This document shows positions 18,501 to 27,655 of a stretch of 64,000 nucleotides of DNA, one piece after another. Each line of letters opens with the position of its first letter. Position 1 is the stretch's first letter. The position numbers and the translations under genes are program-made. The stretch spans positions 1 through 64,000 of IMG/VR virus record IMGVR_UViG_3300047994_000087. The stretch is one strand, 5' to 3'. The stretch comes from a virus. The notes under the pieces were generated by a model. That model did no database searches and had not been told where the DNA came from. It worked only from the letters and a program-made list of their open reading frames with translations.

Positions 18501-20210
18501 CGCCCAGTAGAAGTAATTTGATGTTACTGTCGGAGTACCACCAGCTAACCAAGTAATTTTTCCAGTGTTGTATGCAACAGTGAAATCCGTTCCTTCCACA
18601 TAGGTTGTGCCACCATTCTTAATAGATGTGATTGGAGTCATCACATCAGCATGGGAAAGGGTGAATCCAAAAGTGCTTACAGGAGTGCTTGGAGTAAACA
18701 CTTCAGAACCGGAAGAGGTAGCAGTGTACGTTGTAGCATTAGGAGATGTGCTTACAAGAGTAATGAAGTTGTTGCTTCCCGTGTGGCTAGCAGTCAAGAA
18801 ACCATTTACGGTTGGGTCTGCATTAATTGCAGTGGCAAGATGCCCGGCTAAATTTGAGGCGTTAGTGTCTGGAGTTCCGCCTCCCACTGTTGTATAACTT
18901 GTTGTATGACTTCCACCAAGACCAGAGTTGTGCGTAACAAAAGAAATGGTGTGACCAGAAGCAAATGATCCAGATAGAGTCACAGTGCCGGTACTTGAGA
19001 CTAGTCCGACTGTGTGGGATTCACCAGTTACTGTTGTCTGTGTTCTCACTCCGGGGGTAAGATCGACAGCGTAAATTACTTGAGCTTGGTAGCTTGTGCC
19101 CGTAGCTGGTGCTATTCCTCCGCCAAGCCATTCAATGCCAGCATCATCTACAAGTTCATAATCAACGCCTTCTTCAGCAACATCTGTGCTAGAAGAGAAA
19201 GTAGTGCCGACCTGAGTTACAGAAACTACGCTATGAACGTGTCCTTGTCCTGAAGTAACATAAGGCGCAGGAAAGGTGTCCGTGTCACTGAGGCTTCCAC
19301 GTGACATAGGGATTGTGCCGGATTCAATGTCAGCATTTACTCTCTGCACTGACTGTATGGGCAGAGTTCCTACGTCATATACAAGCTGAGGTAGTGAAGC
19401 ATTAAAGGTAAGCGGGAAGTCAGTTGTAGCCTGTCCTGAAAGAGGACGCGCAATTGACAGGACGGTCTTTAGATTATCGTATCTGACACCATTTACGTAC
19501 CCTACGCCATTGTCGATGGTGCAGGAAATATTCTGCACGTTTGTGCCAGGTGGGTCAGTTAGTGTGATAGTCGGAACGGTGGTAGTGAATGAACCACTTT
19601 GTTCCTTAGTGCGCAGAGCAAGGATTGCTAAAATCTCGTCAAGGAAAGCGTTATTACTTGGTCTCTCGACTAACTGCCCATTGATGAACGTGGCAATAGG
19701 AATTGCGTTTGGATTATTACGAACATATTGAATGTTGTAAGCTCCAGCGTCAGCTGAAGGCACTCCATACGCTTCAGACCCCTGTGCCGGGTCATTGAGG
19801 GCCGGGTCATCAGTCGATTTTATAACTCGGGGAGTTACTTGAAGAGAAAGTGTTTCGGTACCAGTTCCTGTGAATGCATTCGCATCTGGAGCAGCTGGAG
19901 AAGAGTAAGCTCCAACGTTGTGCCACATTCCGAGAGCGTAAACTACACCGGCAGTGATGTTTACTTGCAGCCCTGGATTTAGGAAACCAATGGTGATGTT
20001 GCCACCATTGTAGAATTGACCTTCATTGAAAATCTTACTAGTGCTGGCTTCAACATTAGTCTGAATGATTCGTTGTAAGTCATTGAATTGCGCAGCTTCT
20101 ACCGGAGTCTTCGGATTGAAGAGCATCATGCGCCAAGGATAAGTGACACCACCCAAGTTCGAAGCTAGGGATAAGTCTGTGTAATAATCAGTAGGAGGAG
20201 TGTAAACCAC
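15510..20210 (-). CDS. Very large tail/adhesion protein, DUF4815-like N-terminus
   Basis: A 1566-aa structural protein. The first 250 residues resemble the DUF4815 region found at the start of large phage baseplate/adhesion proteins (YTDLSLASNLGG, then FNDLQRIIQTNVE). Repeats follow in which a V/I-x-x-G-x-x-Y-x-EG-x-D-Y/F segment leads to I-x-WL-x-GG (about 320-380 and 515-570). Between them lies one copy of the roughly 100-residue shared module (about 405-512; bases 18674-18995). The C-terminal part has Ig- or lectin-like stretches. GTG start with AAGGAG 8 bases upstream. It probably extends from the baseplate towards the host surface. Confidence 0.85.
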   Translation of the reverse strand: MVYTPPTDYYTDLSLASNLGGVTYPWRMMLFNPKTPVEAAQFNDLQRIIQTNVEASTSKIFNEGQFYNGGNITIGFLNPGLQVNITAGVVYALGMWHNVGAYSSPAAPDANAFTGTGTETLSLQVTPRVIKSTDDPALNDPAQGSEAYGVPSADAGAYNIQYVRNNPNAIPIATFINGQLVERPSNNAFLDEILAILALRTKEQSGSFTTTVPTITLTDPPGTNVQNISCTIDNGVGYVNGVRYDNLKTVLSIARPLSGQATTDFPLTFNASLPQLVYDVGTLPIQSVQRVNADIESGTIPMSRGSLSDTDTFPAPYVTSGQGHVHSVVSVTQVGTTFSSSTDVAEEGVDYELVDDAGIEWLGGGIAPATGTSYQAQVIYAVDLTPGVRTQTTVTGESHTVGLVSSTGTVTLSGSFASGHTISFVTHNSGLGGSHTTSYTTVGGGTPDTNASNLAGHLATAINADPTVNGFLTASHTGSNNFITLVSTSPNATTYTATSSGSEVFTPSTPVSTFGFTLSHADVMTPITSIKNGGTTYVEGTDFTVAYNTGKITWLAGGTPTVTSNYFYWAHTTEGDYVSRDSFVSALGNQLFDSTPTLTPTGLAVDYTSQISFDVVGGNQPVNSSQVNVDFSFSLPRIDVLAWGQDGILAILPGTPDANPTAAPISNFYLPICKFILPAEARSTQVVRENFQNQTLLTTDLRTMYQNIQNLLYDDAQFQLAANAQNQPTPTDKLGIFADNLSTPDLVDEGDPDFAGTFDFLSRTFSLPRTQTTQSPSFSSSDATNMAGTWVPTFTEAVSVQQSFASNARVINLYGAVNTRCQVTLSHTFVAQMVQDVNLTTVNKNTKLKVNNVKNAKLLANVTPTTPVAAQLGSSSSVPVTNPWFITKVATPTGWTDAVSDSTGNNPLNNATVLSTNTTTQNNAWATVTTNTQTLLTGNTPSGGTITCSGSVFTANEQSIQCTFNGEVVALTPTGSTAASTDSNFPGCVNADNNGNWTASFVIPPTVIPGSNQVEFYGHVGGSLPTSNRVVSYASVIYNASPNMEQVDITVTIPPKAPTVSGLSGTGIPIYALAQTLGLPSISKNSTQVENVYYGPYDEVVVEGYKPSFATWVIINKWAATSCAHVIASAIAESVFDGVTLTVDDLIAGLSVYAAYTELQTVVNGTVLSNIANAVNLSSTDIAANAALIIAQSGYFGFPQKDFMASITGTTDPLAQTFTPVNDGYLSSVDLFFAVLPANPVAVAISQVTSGVPTGPYLGTSWLQASSITSTTEATNFPMPKPIYLQGGTEYAFVVLTNDNAASIWTAQLGSKDVNSNLLITTNPATGVALESPDAVSWSVLAGVDLQFNINYAQFTNPTATVTLGTQDFGSPVCTFMFSAPFKELGDGTQVIFQYSTDAGNTWNTCTPTVELDLGFAQQTIQYRVVLTNSADGTLCPVLIDNPELIGFIYQASGAYLHRTFSLPSSSGRYTDVYVETSIPGGCSISPYVKLDGGSYVGPTTNNNPTGGMSLITADTLFINDTFTQLHYQYDSGSGDLHQTVKVKLVLASDQTFLTPMIRNVRVIES

Positions 20211-20222
20211 GTGAAAGACTCC

Positions 20223-20753
20223 TTAGTATTGAATGACTTCGAAGAAGTCATGCTGAGAACCGACTATTACTGGATAAGGGCGGCGGTATTCTAGGGTTTC
20301 CAGATCTCCGAAATCTGCAATATTTGCCGCAGGAAGGTAGCTGTCTGAACCATGTCCAGAAGTAGGCACCAGGTTTGTAGCGAACCCCAACTGTCGATAT
20401 GCCGTGATAGAAGGATCTATGCTGCCATCAAGAAGAGTTCCTTGAAGTAGAACAAATATGTCTCCACTCCAGGCAAGAACATCAGTTTGAGTAGTCAGCT
20501 CACTAAAGCTTCTTACCGTGTTGTCCGATCCAAGAATAGTGTATATTCCAGCGTCATCCTCTTTGACCCAACGCACAGTTACAGGAACTGCGGCAAAAGC
20601 GTCCGGGATAGAAGTTGTGGTGGGCACAGGCAAAGGAGGCGAAGTGTCATTGTCCCAAGGAACCAGGCCGCCGAAAATCAAGAAGGTAGACGCGCCGTTA
20701 GCGACTTTGAATCTGATAGCGTCCATCAAACGATGAAGGTTGGTCAATATCAT
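20223..20753 (-). CDS. Baseplate-associated hypothetical protein
   Basis: A 176-aa protein without a recognised family, placed between the tail protein I-like wedge gene and the giant DUF4815-like protein. The position makes it a likely adaptor or wedge component. AGG precedes the ATG, and the gap to the next gene is 12 bases. Confidence 0.65.
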   Translation of the reverse strand: MILTNLHRLMDAIRFKVANGASTFLIFGGLVPWDNDTSPPLPVPTTTSIPDAFAAVPVTVRWVKEDDAGIYTILGSDNTVRSFSELTTQTDVLAWSGDIFVLLQGTLLDGSIDPSITAYRQLGFATNLVPTSGHGSDSYLPAANIADFGDLETLEYRRPYPVIVGSQHDFFEVIQY

Positions 20754-20834
20754 ATGTGGGACACCTGGACATAAAGACAGAAGACTTGCCTTATCGTAAG
20801 CGCGAATAAATATGCGCTCTAAAATTCAAGAGTA

Positions 20835-22955
20835 TTACGGGGCTATCGACTGAATGATTGTGCAAGTTGGCAGGTCGTAGTACCAGGTTGTTGGAGGGTT
20901 CTGTCCGTCCAGGTCCCATGCGATGTTTTCTAGATCGATCCATGGCATGTTTTCGATAGACTCATATTTAAGAATTGCGAATCCCATGTTTGTAGTCTGG
21001 TTAGAGTACAGATATAGGTCGTGGGTAGCATCAAAACGATTCTGTGGATCTATTACAACGTAGTCATAGAAATAGGTAAATGTTAGGACTGATTCGTCTG
21101 AACCAGTTGGGTCATCGCCATTATAAAGAGCGATCAGGTTACCGTTTGCGTTGATTGCTCTAGATAGACCCCCAGTTACTTGATCTGTAGTTAGATAGTC
21201 CGCGACATGAGCCACGTTCAAGGTGATCTCATAAGGACTTCCCGATATGTTGGAAGCTGAGAAGAAAATGTGCAAGGTGTTTCCAAATGTTTGAGTTCCT
21301 CCAAGAGTAATGTCCTGAGACTCTTGGGTGTTGAGGGTAATATTGAGAGACTCGGTCGCCCCCATGCTCAATGATTCTGTGTATGTTGTGGTGTTAGCCG
21401 ATGTGGAAACCAAGGTTAGTGTTGAACCGATGATAGGCGGCACTGCTGTTACCCCTATTCCAGATAGGTTGCTGTCCCCGTTTATGGCAGCCGCAAGACC
21501 AGCAGCAACAGAGGTTAGCTTATCTCCATTAAGAATGGTGTACGTGACCGACTCTGTTCCTCCTACAAGCCCAGAGTCGTTGACCGTGAGTGTTATCACA
21601 TCACCGGGAGTGATAATTCCCCCGACTTCAGCTGTTGAATATCTAGTGATCAATGATCCTACGGACGATGTGAGCGTAGCTCCCCCGTTCACAGTAGTAG
21701 TGATCGTGGTCGGATATGTGGAGTACATGATTGTAATCACAGGCCCATTTGCAAAGGCCGTAATATTAGCCGCTTGCATGGTGGAGTCACTATTGATGAA
21801 TTGCGCGTAGGTATCTGCCATGTAATTGAATGCAGATTCAACCGTGTAGGTTACAACTTCTTGGCCGCCAGGTAAAGACGGCTCATACACTGTCACTGTT
21901 ATCACATCGCCAGGAGTGGCAGTTCCCCCCACTGTAACAGTAGGCTGTTGACTAACAGGCACAGTGGCTGCGACTGTAATTGTTGCTCCTATACTGGCAG
22001 AAGCCCACACTGTAGTAGGAATGACGTTGTTTATGTTATCTGTAACTCTCGTGAAAACAGCGTTCTCACTTTCCGAAATGCGCGGGTGCATTAAGCTGTC
22101 GCTGACAATTGTGCGCCCACTAAAAGCAAATGCATGATCCCTGGACTCTCTGATGTAGAGAGCGTCGGTCCATCCTAAACCACCCATCTGGTCAAACAGA
22201 GTGTGCACAGAATCGAAATAAACGCCATTGTCGAATCCAGGGAACTGGGTGTCTATGATGCCCGTGTCAATATTATGGACCCACGTTCCAGCTTGAGTCG
22301 ACTCAACTCCCTCATTGAAGTAGTTGCTGTCTACCTCCAAGAATTCCTGGTAGCCAGAAGGGTGAACGTTATTAAGCAACGCCAAAAGGTCGTTGAAGTT
22401 GACTATGTTTTGGGCCTGAAGTACTTTCACTACGTAGGTAAAGTGGGCATAGAAAACACCATCTCTGATGTAGCCTAACTTGGACTCGTCGAAACTCAGT
22501 ATGCCGTTGTCGCTCGCTGCGCCATCCATCAGAGTATCTAGGCTATCGAACATCAAGATCTTCTTTGCTGGTATGTCAATTTCAATTGGAGAGCCAACAA
22601 GCTGTCCAATGAATCTGTATAAACCTTCAGTACCTTTGTGCCCAGCCCACGACTTGGCTTCCCTGATGAATTCCACCAGAGGTATGTCTGTGACAACAGG
22701 AAGCCCCTCCCCCACTTCGGCTTGTAAAAGGTCTAGGTAGGGGGTGGTGTCTATGTCTTTAGTGTCCGGTAAATGACGGACATAGTAACGCTGTAGAGCA
22801 AGCAGAAATGCCAATACATATACATACGGGTCATTGTCATCCACGTACTGGCTCAATCCGACTGCATTAACTATTAGTGTAGTGAGAAGTGCAACATCGT
22901 TAGTAAACTCTTCTGATGTTGTGATTGTTTCAATATCTAACGCAAGTGTTGGCAC
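20835..22955 (-). CDS. Baseplate wedge protein (P2 gpI-like) with two inserted modules
   Basis: A 706-aa protein. The first 220 residues resemble the tail protein I family, with AGHKGTEGLYRFIGQLVGSP at about 104-123. The middle contains two tandem copies of the shared beta module (about 338-433 and 441-542; bases 21657-21944 and 21330-21635), each with GDVIT-LTV, GG-E-VTYT and an A-IN-D segment. The C-terminus returns to unique sequence. The GTG start lies just after the gp6/J-like gene's stop. gpI/gp7-type proteins link wedges to fibres; the insertions make this one about three times longer than P2 gpI. Confidence 0.8.
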   Translation of the reverse strand: MPTLALDIETITTSEEFTNDVALLTTLIVNAVGLSQYVDDNDPYVYVLAFLLALQRYYVRHLPDTKDIDTTPYLDLLQAEVGEGLPVVTDIPLVEFIREAKSWAGHKGTEGLYRFIGQLVGSPIEIDIPAKKILMFDSLDTLMDGAASDNGILSFDESKLGYIRDGVFYAHFTYVVKVLQAQNIVNFNDLLALLNNVHPSGYQEFLEVDSNYFNEGVESTQAGTWVHNIDTGIIDTQFPGFDNGVYFDSVHTLFDQMGGLGWTDALYIRESRDHAFAFSGRTIVSDSLMHPRISESENAVFTRVTDNINNVIPTTVWASASIGATITVAATVPVSQQPTVTVGGTATPGDVITVTVYEPSLPGGQEVVTYTVESAFNYMADTYAQFINSDSTMQAANITAFANGPVITIMYSTYPTTITTTVNGGATLTSSVGSLITRYSTAEVGGIITPGDVITLTVNDSGLVGGTESVTYTILNGDKLTSVAAGLAAAINGDSNLSGIGVTAVPPIIGSTLTLVSTSANTTTYTESLSMGATESLNITLNTQESQDITLGGTQTFGNTLHIFFSASNISGSPYEITLNVAHVADYLTTDQVTGGLSRAINANGNLIALYNGDDPTGSDESVLTFTYFYDYVVIDPQNRFDATHDLYLYSNQTTNMGFAILKYESIENMPWIDLENIAWDLDGQNPPTTWYYDLPTCTIIQSIAP

Positions 22956-24560
22956 TTAGGACACCACCGTTTGTGCAGTCATAGTCATGTTGGTCAACAC
23001 AACAATCATCTTACCATTGACCAAAACGTCAGGACCTGTGCTCTTGTAGTAGAGAGTGCATTTCTGATCTGACAGCCCTTCAACGGCAAATAGAAAGTTA
23101 CCGTTCGAGACCATAGAAGTTGCATCGCCAGAAAACAGCACGTTGTTGCTACTATCCTTAAGAACAGCATTAGTTAGGTCTGGATTAAGTATGACTGGTA
23201 TGGAAATGGCTCCCGCTGTGGAAAAGGCGAATGTGTCCACTGTTGTGTTTATGTTGCTGTATTCAATCCCATCTATTGCTTCAATGGCAGCAGACTCCTT
23301 CGACTCTCTAAGATTCTGGGCGATAGCCAACTGACTGAAGAAAGAACTGACCACCCCTGTTGCTGAATTGATCCCTAGGGAAGGGTCTCCAAACACTGCA
23401 TCGCTAACGCCTATATCAATTGTTTGCTGAGCTTCAACCACAATCGGGCCACTGACTACATACGTCATGCCGCTCATACCTTTCTGGTCGAGCACGTTTC
23501 CTACTTCAGTCTGTAGGTCACCTGTCAGTTCATAAGGGCTCTGGCCATATACCGTAACAAAGGTGTATCCATACTGGCCAAGCTTTTGTCCGCCAATAGC
23601 AGAGGCACTTTTAATGCCAGGGATGGCTCTTACTATTGCTGCCACGTCTTGCTCAGAAACTGCTCGATCCTGTGTGCCGTAGTATGCAGGAGCATTTTCT
23701 CTTATGGACTCCGTGGACTCTACGTCTGCTCCTCCTAGGGCGGAGGTCAAAGTGGTTCCTGTAAATGCGCCAGTGACAGTAGAGCCGCCTGAATCTCTGA
23801 TAACTGATTGAGGTCTAACGTTCTGACCACTGACAAATATATTGCCAGAGGCGCCCCCAGTAAGAATGGCCGTGACAAGGATTGTGTCCCCTGCTTGAGG
23901 GGTGTTGAGGCCGTTTAGAGGAACTCCAAACTCAACCGTCTGACCACCGACATCTTCATATACCTTGTATGAGTTAGCTTGAGGAACTTCAATGAACGTG
24001 TCTACAGCTGTCCATACTGTGTTATTCACGGATACTTGTATGTTGGCAGCGTTAACTGGCATTACAAGCTTTGCCCATGGAACGCCGGAAGCAGTAGTTG
24101 AGCTATTGTAGGGAGAGCCTTGGGTTAAAAGTACTTGTGTCGACGTAGTGTTGGGAGCTATGACAATAGGGTCTAAGTTCTGGAAGGTCAAAGAGTTAAT
24201 GACCCAACTACTGTTGACTGGAATGGTGAATCCGGTGTCGAAGGAAGGGAAAGAGAGCAACACAGAGACAGTAGCAGGACTTGCTTGTCCAGGAACATAG
24301 CCTAGTTCTTTCGCACGACGTATGACAGACTCGCGCATCATGGCCAAAGACAACATGGTTTCTGCTACCTGTTGGTCACAGAAGAAAGCGTTCATATCGT
24401 ACAAAGCAACGGCAGCTTTTAAAAATGCGTACCCAAGATCATTCTCAGTAAAGTCTGTCCACGCGCCGTTTGTGAAAGCTACAAGGGCGTTTTTGAGAGT
24501 GTTTAGGATCTGGTCCGGGTCTCTCTGTGTGTAATCTAGTACTGGAAGCAATACAGCCAT
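22956..24560 (-). CDS. Baseplate J / gp6-like wedge protein
   Basis: A 534-aa Baseplate_J family protein. Recognisable parts are the N-terminal helical region with ESVIRRAKELGYVPGQASPA (about 79-98), a central beta domain, and a segment with RENAPAYYGTQDRAVSEQDV (about 285-305). gp6 dimers form the inner ring of the contractile baseplate and trigger sheath contraction. It lies 15 bases after the gp25-like gene. Confidence 0.9.
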   Translation of the reverse strand: MAVLLPVLDYTQRDPDQILNTLKNALVAFTNGAWTDFTENDLGYAFLKAAVALYDMNAFFCDQQVAETMLSLAMMRESVIRRAKELGYVPGQASPATVSVLLSFPSFDTGFTIPVNSSWVINSLTFQNLDPIVIAPNTTSTQVLLTQGSPYNSSTTASGVPWAKLVMPVNAANIQVSVNNTVWTAVDTFIEVPQANSYKVYEDVGGQTVEFGVPLNGLNTPQAGDTILVTAILTGGASGNIFVSGQNVRPQSVIRDSGGSTVTGAFTGTTLTSALGGADVESTESIRENAPAYYGTQDRAVSEQDVAAIVRAIPGIKSASAIGGQKLGQYGYTFVTVYGQSPYELTGDLQTEVGNVLDQKGMSGMTYVVSGPIVVEAQQTIDIGVSDAVFGDPSLGINSATGVVSSFFSQLAIAQNLRESKESAAIEAIDGIEYSNINTTVDTFAFSTAGAISIPVILNPDLTNAVLKDSSNNVLFSGDATSMVSNGNFLFAVEGLSDQKCTLYYKSTGPDVLVNGKMIVVLTNMTMTAQTVVS

Positions 24561-24575
24561 GTGCGGGATTCCTGG

Positions 24576-25088
24576 TTAGCTTTGTGGGAACAGAGGTTGG
24601 CCACCAATAGTGAGTGTGCCGGGAGGGACCTTTATCTGGTCATTCATGGCCAAGGCGATCTTTATTTGCTGAGGCGCATTCGTTCCATTTATCGTGTACT
24701 GAATTACGAGCATGAGGTAGTTATTGTTGATGTTGGTGGCGTCAATGTTCACCTGACTGACAGTTATCTGAGGAACCCAAGCTGTCAGGGCAGTCTTAGT
24801 TGCGACAATAAGCTCAGTGTTTAGGATGTCTCGGTATGGCTGGAAGATCAAATAAGGCAAGGTTGACCCATAATCCGGCTGCCACAGTCTTCTCCCTACG
24901 GGAGTTGATAGGCAGATGTAGATGTCTTGGGCAACTTTAGCCGGTCCAGATCTAAGTACCCAAGTGTTTGAAATTATTTGAAGAGGAATGGCAAGGCCGG
25001 AACCCAGTTGCGCCGCAAGCTGGTTAGGAACTCCAGTAGTTGCGCGGGGGGTGAGAGGGGTTTGTCTTTGGAAATATTGAAAGCTCAT
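24576..25088 (-). CDS. gp25-like baseplate wedge protein (GPW/gp25 family)
   Basis: A 170-aa protein with the GPW/gp25 core: STPVGRRLWQPDYGSTLPYL followed by a helix and AL-x-x-WVPQI-x-V. In T4, P2 and R-type pyocins this subunit connects the wedge to the first sheath ring and is needed for its initiation. It is somewhat longer than T4 gp25, with an extra N-terminal 50 residues and a proline-rich C-terminus. Confidence 0.9.
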   Translation of the reverse strand: MSFQYFQRQTPLTPRATTGVPNQLAAQLGSGLAIPLQIISNTWVLRSGPAKVAQDIYICLSTPVGRRLWQPDYGSTLPYLIFQPYRDILNTELIVATKTALTAWVPQITVSQVNIDATNINNNYLMLVIQYTINGTNAPQQIKIALAMNDQIKVPPGTLTIGGQPLFPQS

Positions 25089-25090
25089 AC

Positions 25091-25417
25091 TTATGTGCCC
25101 CCATATACAAAGCCAATCAAGTTATTGATTGTTATAGGGTCAGTAGGGATGGCTAAGTCCATGTCTGTAACTACCTCTGTGAGAGGGTCGTCGATGTTGT
25201 TAGCCAGGGCGATGACTCGCCAGTAAGAGCAGTCAGAAAACCAAATCCAGGCAATGAGATCTAAGCGTCCAGCTTCAGAGTTTTTGACTTTGTGCCACTG
25301 TACGTTCGACCCATCTGCTGCAACTGGGTACTGAAATTCGATATAAGGCAACCCTGATTGATACTGAGTTCCATCAGGTGCTGTGAGTGTGAGACCAAGC
25401 GAAGTGTAAACGCGCAT
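25091..25417 (-). CDS. gp53-like baseplate wedge/LysM-region protein
   Basis: A 108-aa protein resembling the T4 gp53 family: GRLDLIAWIWFSDCSYWRVI at about 50-69 and NNIDDPLTEVVTDMDLAIP towards the C-terminus, a LysM-like pattern seen in hub-wedge connectors. The ATG overlaps the upstream stop (TAATG). Its neighbours, gp25-like and hub genes, support the assignment. Confidence 0.75.
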   Translation of the reverse strand: MRVYTSLGLTLTAPDGTQYQSGLPYIEFQYPVAADGSNVQWHKVKNSEAGRLDLIAWIWFSDCSYWRVIALANNIDDPLTEVVTDMDLAIPTDPITINNLIGFVYGGT

Positions 25418-25980
25418 TAGGCAAAGCTCCCATTGGAACTCTCGCCACCGGAGATCACAGTGGGACCGCCCGTGCCACCAGACGAACTTTCGAAGCTTAA
25501 ATTTTCGTATGTCGTCATGGCATCGCCAGCAAAATCTGACAAGTCTTGCGCCATTAACTCTATGCCTACGAATGAAAGACTAGCTGTTCCTGTGAATGAA
25601 TCACCTTGTTTGTCATACGTTCCTTCTTGTCCAGAGCCACAGCTGACGTTAGTGAGTAGACACGCATAGTGAGAGAAGACAATTCCAGACCCCCATGTGA
25701 CGTAGCAGATAGGAGGAGGCATAGTGCCACTTTGCTGAGGAAACGTTATAGCAGTCAGCGCTTTCTGAAGCTTCGCAATCTTCTGAGCGTTCCAGGAACC
25801 TGAATCGTGTGCGAACAGATCTAGATTTACTGTTATGTCTATAGCCGAAGAACTTCTGAATGTATAAATGGGAGAAGAACGATTGATGATTTCTTGTGCT
25901 GCGAAGTTCGCTGACTTCCTCCAGGTAATCCCGTTCTTAATTGCTGAGGTGCGTAAGCTAAACCCAGCTGTTGTGGTCAT
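25417..25980 (-). CDS. Putative tail hub/tube-adaptor protein
   Basis: From ATG 25980 (MTTTAGFSLR) a 187-aa protein; a GTG 10 codons upstream is possible, but AAGG stands before the ATG. The content is beta-rich, and the C-terminus is Gly/Ser low-complexity. No family can be named with confidence. By order (spike tip, this gene, gp53-like) it may be the hub-proximal tube adaptor of contractile systems (gp48/gp54 or CIS tube-like). Confidence 0.6.
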   Translation of the reverse strand: MTTTAGFSLRTSAIKNGITWRKSANFAAQEIINRSSPIYTFRSSSAIDITVNLDLFAHDSGSWNAQKIAKLQKALTAITFPQQSGTMPPPICYVTWGSGIVFSHYACLLTNVSCGSGQEGTYDKQGDSFTGTASLSFVGIELMAQDLSDFAGDAMTTYENLSFESSSGGTGGPTVISGGESSNGSFA

Positions 25981-26093
25981 TTCAAATAGGACCTTGTCCT
26001 GATTAACCACAATAGATCACCACATTAAGAGACACCTACCACAAGGATAAGAGCGGGTGGGGATCTGGGTTATTTTTGAGGAGGTTTATTTGA

Positions 26094-26390
26094 CTAAGGC
26101 AGACAGAACGTGTCTTCGTCGCCCAACAAAACTGTGCAGCCACAGCTTGTTGCGTCTCCTATGTGGACAAGCGGAATGCCGTTGATAAATGTGTCAGGAG
26201 ACCCTTGTATAATTACGCCCGCATCATGTGGAGATGGTCCATGAGGAGCAATCAGATCTCCAACTACTGACACTGTCAATCCATCACCATATTGACCTAA
26301 TCCACCTGGACCTAAGATCACGCCAGTTCCGGTGGCGCCAGGTCCTCCACCGCATTGACTTTCTCCAACTATAGCTATAGGAAGAGCCAT
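26094..26390 (-). CDS. PAAR-domain spike tip protein
   Basis: A 98-aa PAAR protein: Gly-rich beta repeats with GDLIAPHGPSPHDAGVIIQG and DTFINGIPLVHIGDATSCG. The His and Cys residues in APHG, LVHIGD and SCGC are the expected zinc ligands. PAAR cones cap the gp5/VgrG spike in phages and type VI secretion. The start overlaps the previous stop by one base, which couples it to the Ser-rich hub protein. Confidence 0.9.
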   Translation of the reverse strand: MALPIAIVGESQCGGGPGATGTGVILGPGGLGQYGDGLTVSVVGDLIAPHGPSPHDAGVIIQGSPDTFINGIPLVHIGDATSCGCTVLLGDEDTFCLP

Positions 26391-27655
26391 TATGGAAGTG
26401 CTACTAGAGCGGTATTCACAGCATCTACGTCAACTTTAATGGAAGTAGCAAGAGCTGCTATGGTCGAATTGGCAGTGGATAAAGTGCTCACCGCATTGGT
26501 GAAATCCGAGTTACTAAGAATGGTTCCGATATCTGTCATAACTGCCTTTAGCTGCGACACAGTTGCAGTGGAGCCAGGTTGACTTAATTGAGCACCAAGG
26601 TCTGCAAGGACCAGGGCTGTGTTCAGAACTCCCATTATGGTGTTTACCGCATCATCATTGTTGGACACAGTCTGAGAAAAGTTAGGCCCGTTAACGTTAG
26701 TAGGAGTTCCGGGCGTATAGGTCTCAGAGCCCCCAGAAGAGGAGCCGGAATAGGTGGTTACTATTCCTGATGTGCTTACTATTTGCACGACTCCAGAAGA
26801 TGGGTTAGTAGCAACCAAAAAACCATTAACTACAGGATCTGAATTTATTGAGTTGAACAGTCCGGTTGCGAACTTGGCTGCGGTTGTGTCCCCAGGAACA
26901 GATAGATAAGTAACGTTGTGTGTTCCACCAGAAAGACTAGCATCAGTAACCGTTAGAGTAACTGTTTGTCCAGATGCAAATCCGCTCCCGGCAACAGTTA
27001 TCTTGGTAGTGCTAGAAGCCAAAAACGCTTTGGTCAAAACGCTTGCGAGATTTTCCAGATTAGTGTGTACGTCTGCATAGGGCGAGATGCCCCCTGAAAA
27101 TAAAGCTGTTGTGGAAAGACTACTAAAGGTCTGGCTTGCTCCAACTAGTTGCTGTATAGCAGCTGTTTGAGTTTGTTGACCACTTTGTAAATCTCCAACT
27201 GATCCACCCCCACTGCTTCCACCGCTCACCATTCCAGATAGACTACTTGCAAGAGAAGAAAACTGTCCTAGACTGCTAGTCAGACTAGTGATGGAGCCAA
27301 GCGAACTTGTGATAGAAGAAATGGACGACAGTGAAGACGTGATTGAACTGAGTCCAGATGTTAAGCTAGAAAGACCGCCGAAGGCTGATGTAACAGAACT
27401 CATCATGTCATTTAGACCTAACATTGAGGCAATACCACTTGGACCACCTGCCAAAAGGTTTTTCACCATACCAATGTGCTGCATGGTCGAACTAAGTAGT
27501 TTGAGACTTGCCGCAGCACTATGAGTTACTGAAGGAGCACTGACTGTGTGTTCTACGCCAGCTGTATTGCCTATGACCGTGCCAGCAGTGCTCTGAATGT
27601 CCTCTGCTGCATCGAAGACGCAACCTCCGGTGACTGATCTTACGTTTACTGTCAT
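26390..27655 (-). CDS. Spike/hub-associated protein with Ser-rich repeat and shared module
   Basis: A 421-aa protein. Residues about 85-145 are a run of seven-residue Ser/Leu repeats (SSITSSLSSISSITSSLG), probably a helical bundle or trimeric coil. Residues about 217-320 (bases 26696-27007) are one copy of the shared beta module (GSGFASGQTVTLTV, INSDPVVNGFL, VSTSG). The last 90 residues are Ala/Thr-rich helices. It lies between the beta-solenoid and PAAR genes with short overlaps on both sides, so a spike-complex role is likely, but no family is recognised. Confidence 0.7.
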   Translation of the reverse strand: MTVNVRSVTGGCVFDAAEDIQSTAGTVIGNTAGVEHTVSAPSVTHSAAASLKLLSSTMQHIGMVKNLLAGGPSGIASMLGLNDMMSSVTSAFGGLSSLTSGLSSITSSLSSISSITSSLGSITSLTSSLGQFSSLASSLSGMVSGGSSGGGSVGDLQSGQQTQTAAIQQLVGASQTFSSLSTTALFSGGISPYADVHTNLENLASVLTKAFLASSTTKITVAGSGFASGQTVTLTVTDASLSGGTHNVTYLSVPGDTTAAKFATGLFNSINSDPVVNGFLVATNPSSGVVQIVSTSGIVTTYSGSSSGGSETYTPGTPTNVNGPNFSQTVSNNDDAVNTIMGVLNTALVLADLGAQLSQPGSTATVSQLKAVMTDIGTILSNSDFTNAVSTLSTANSTIAALATSIKVDVDAVNTALVALP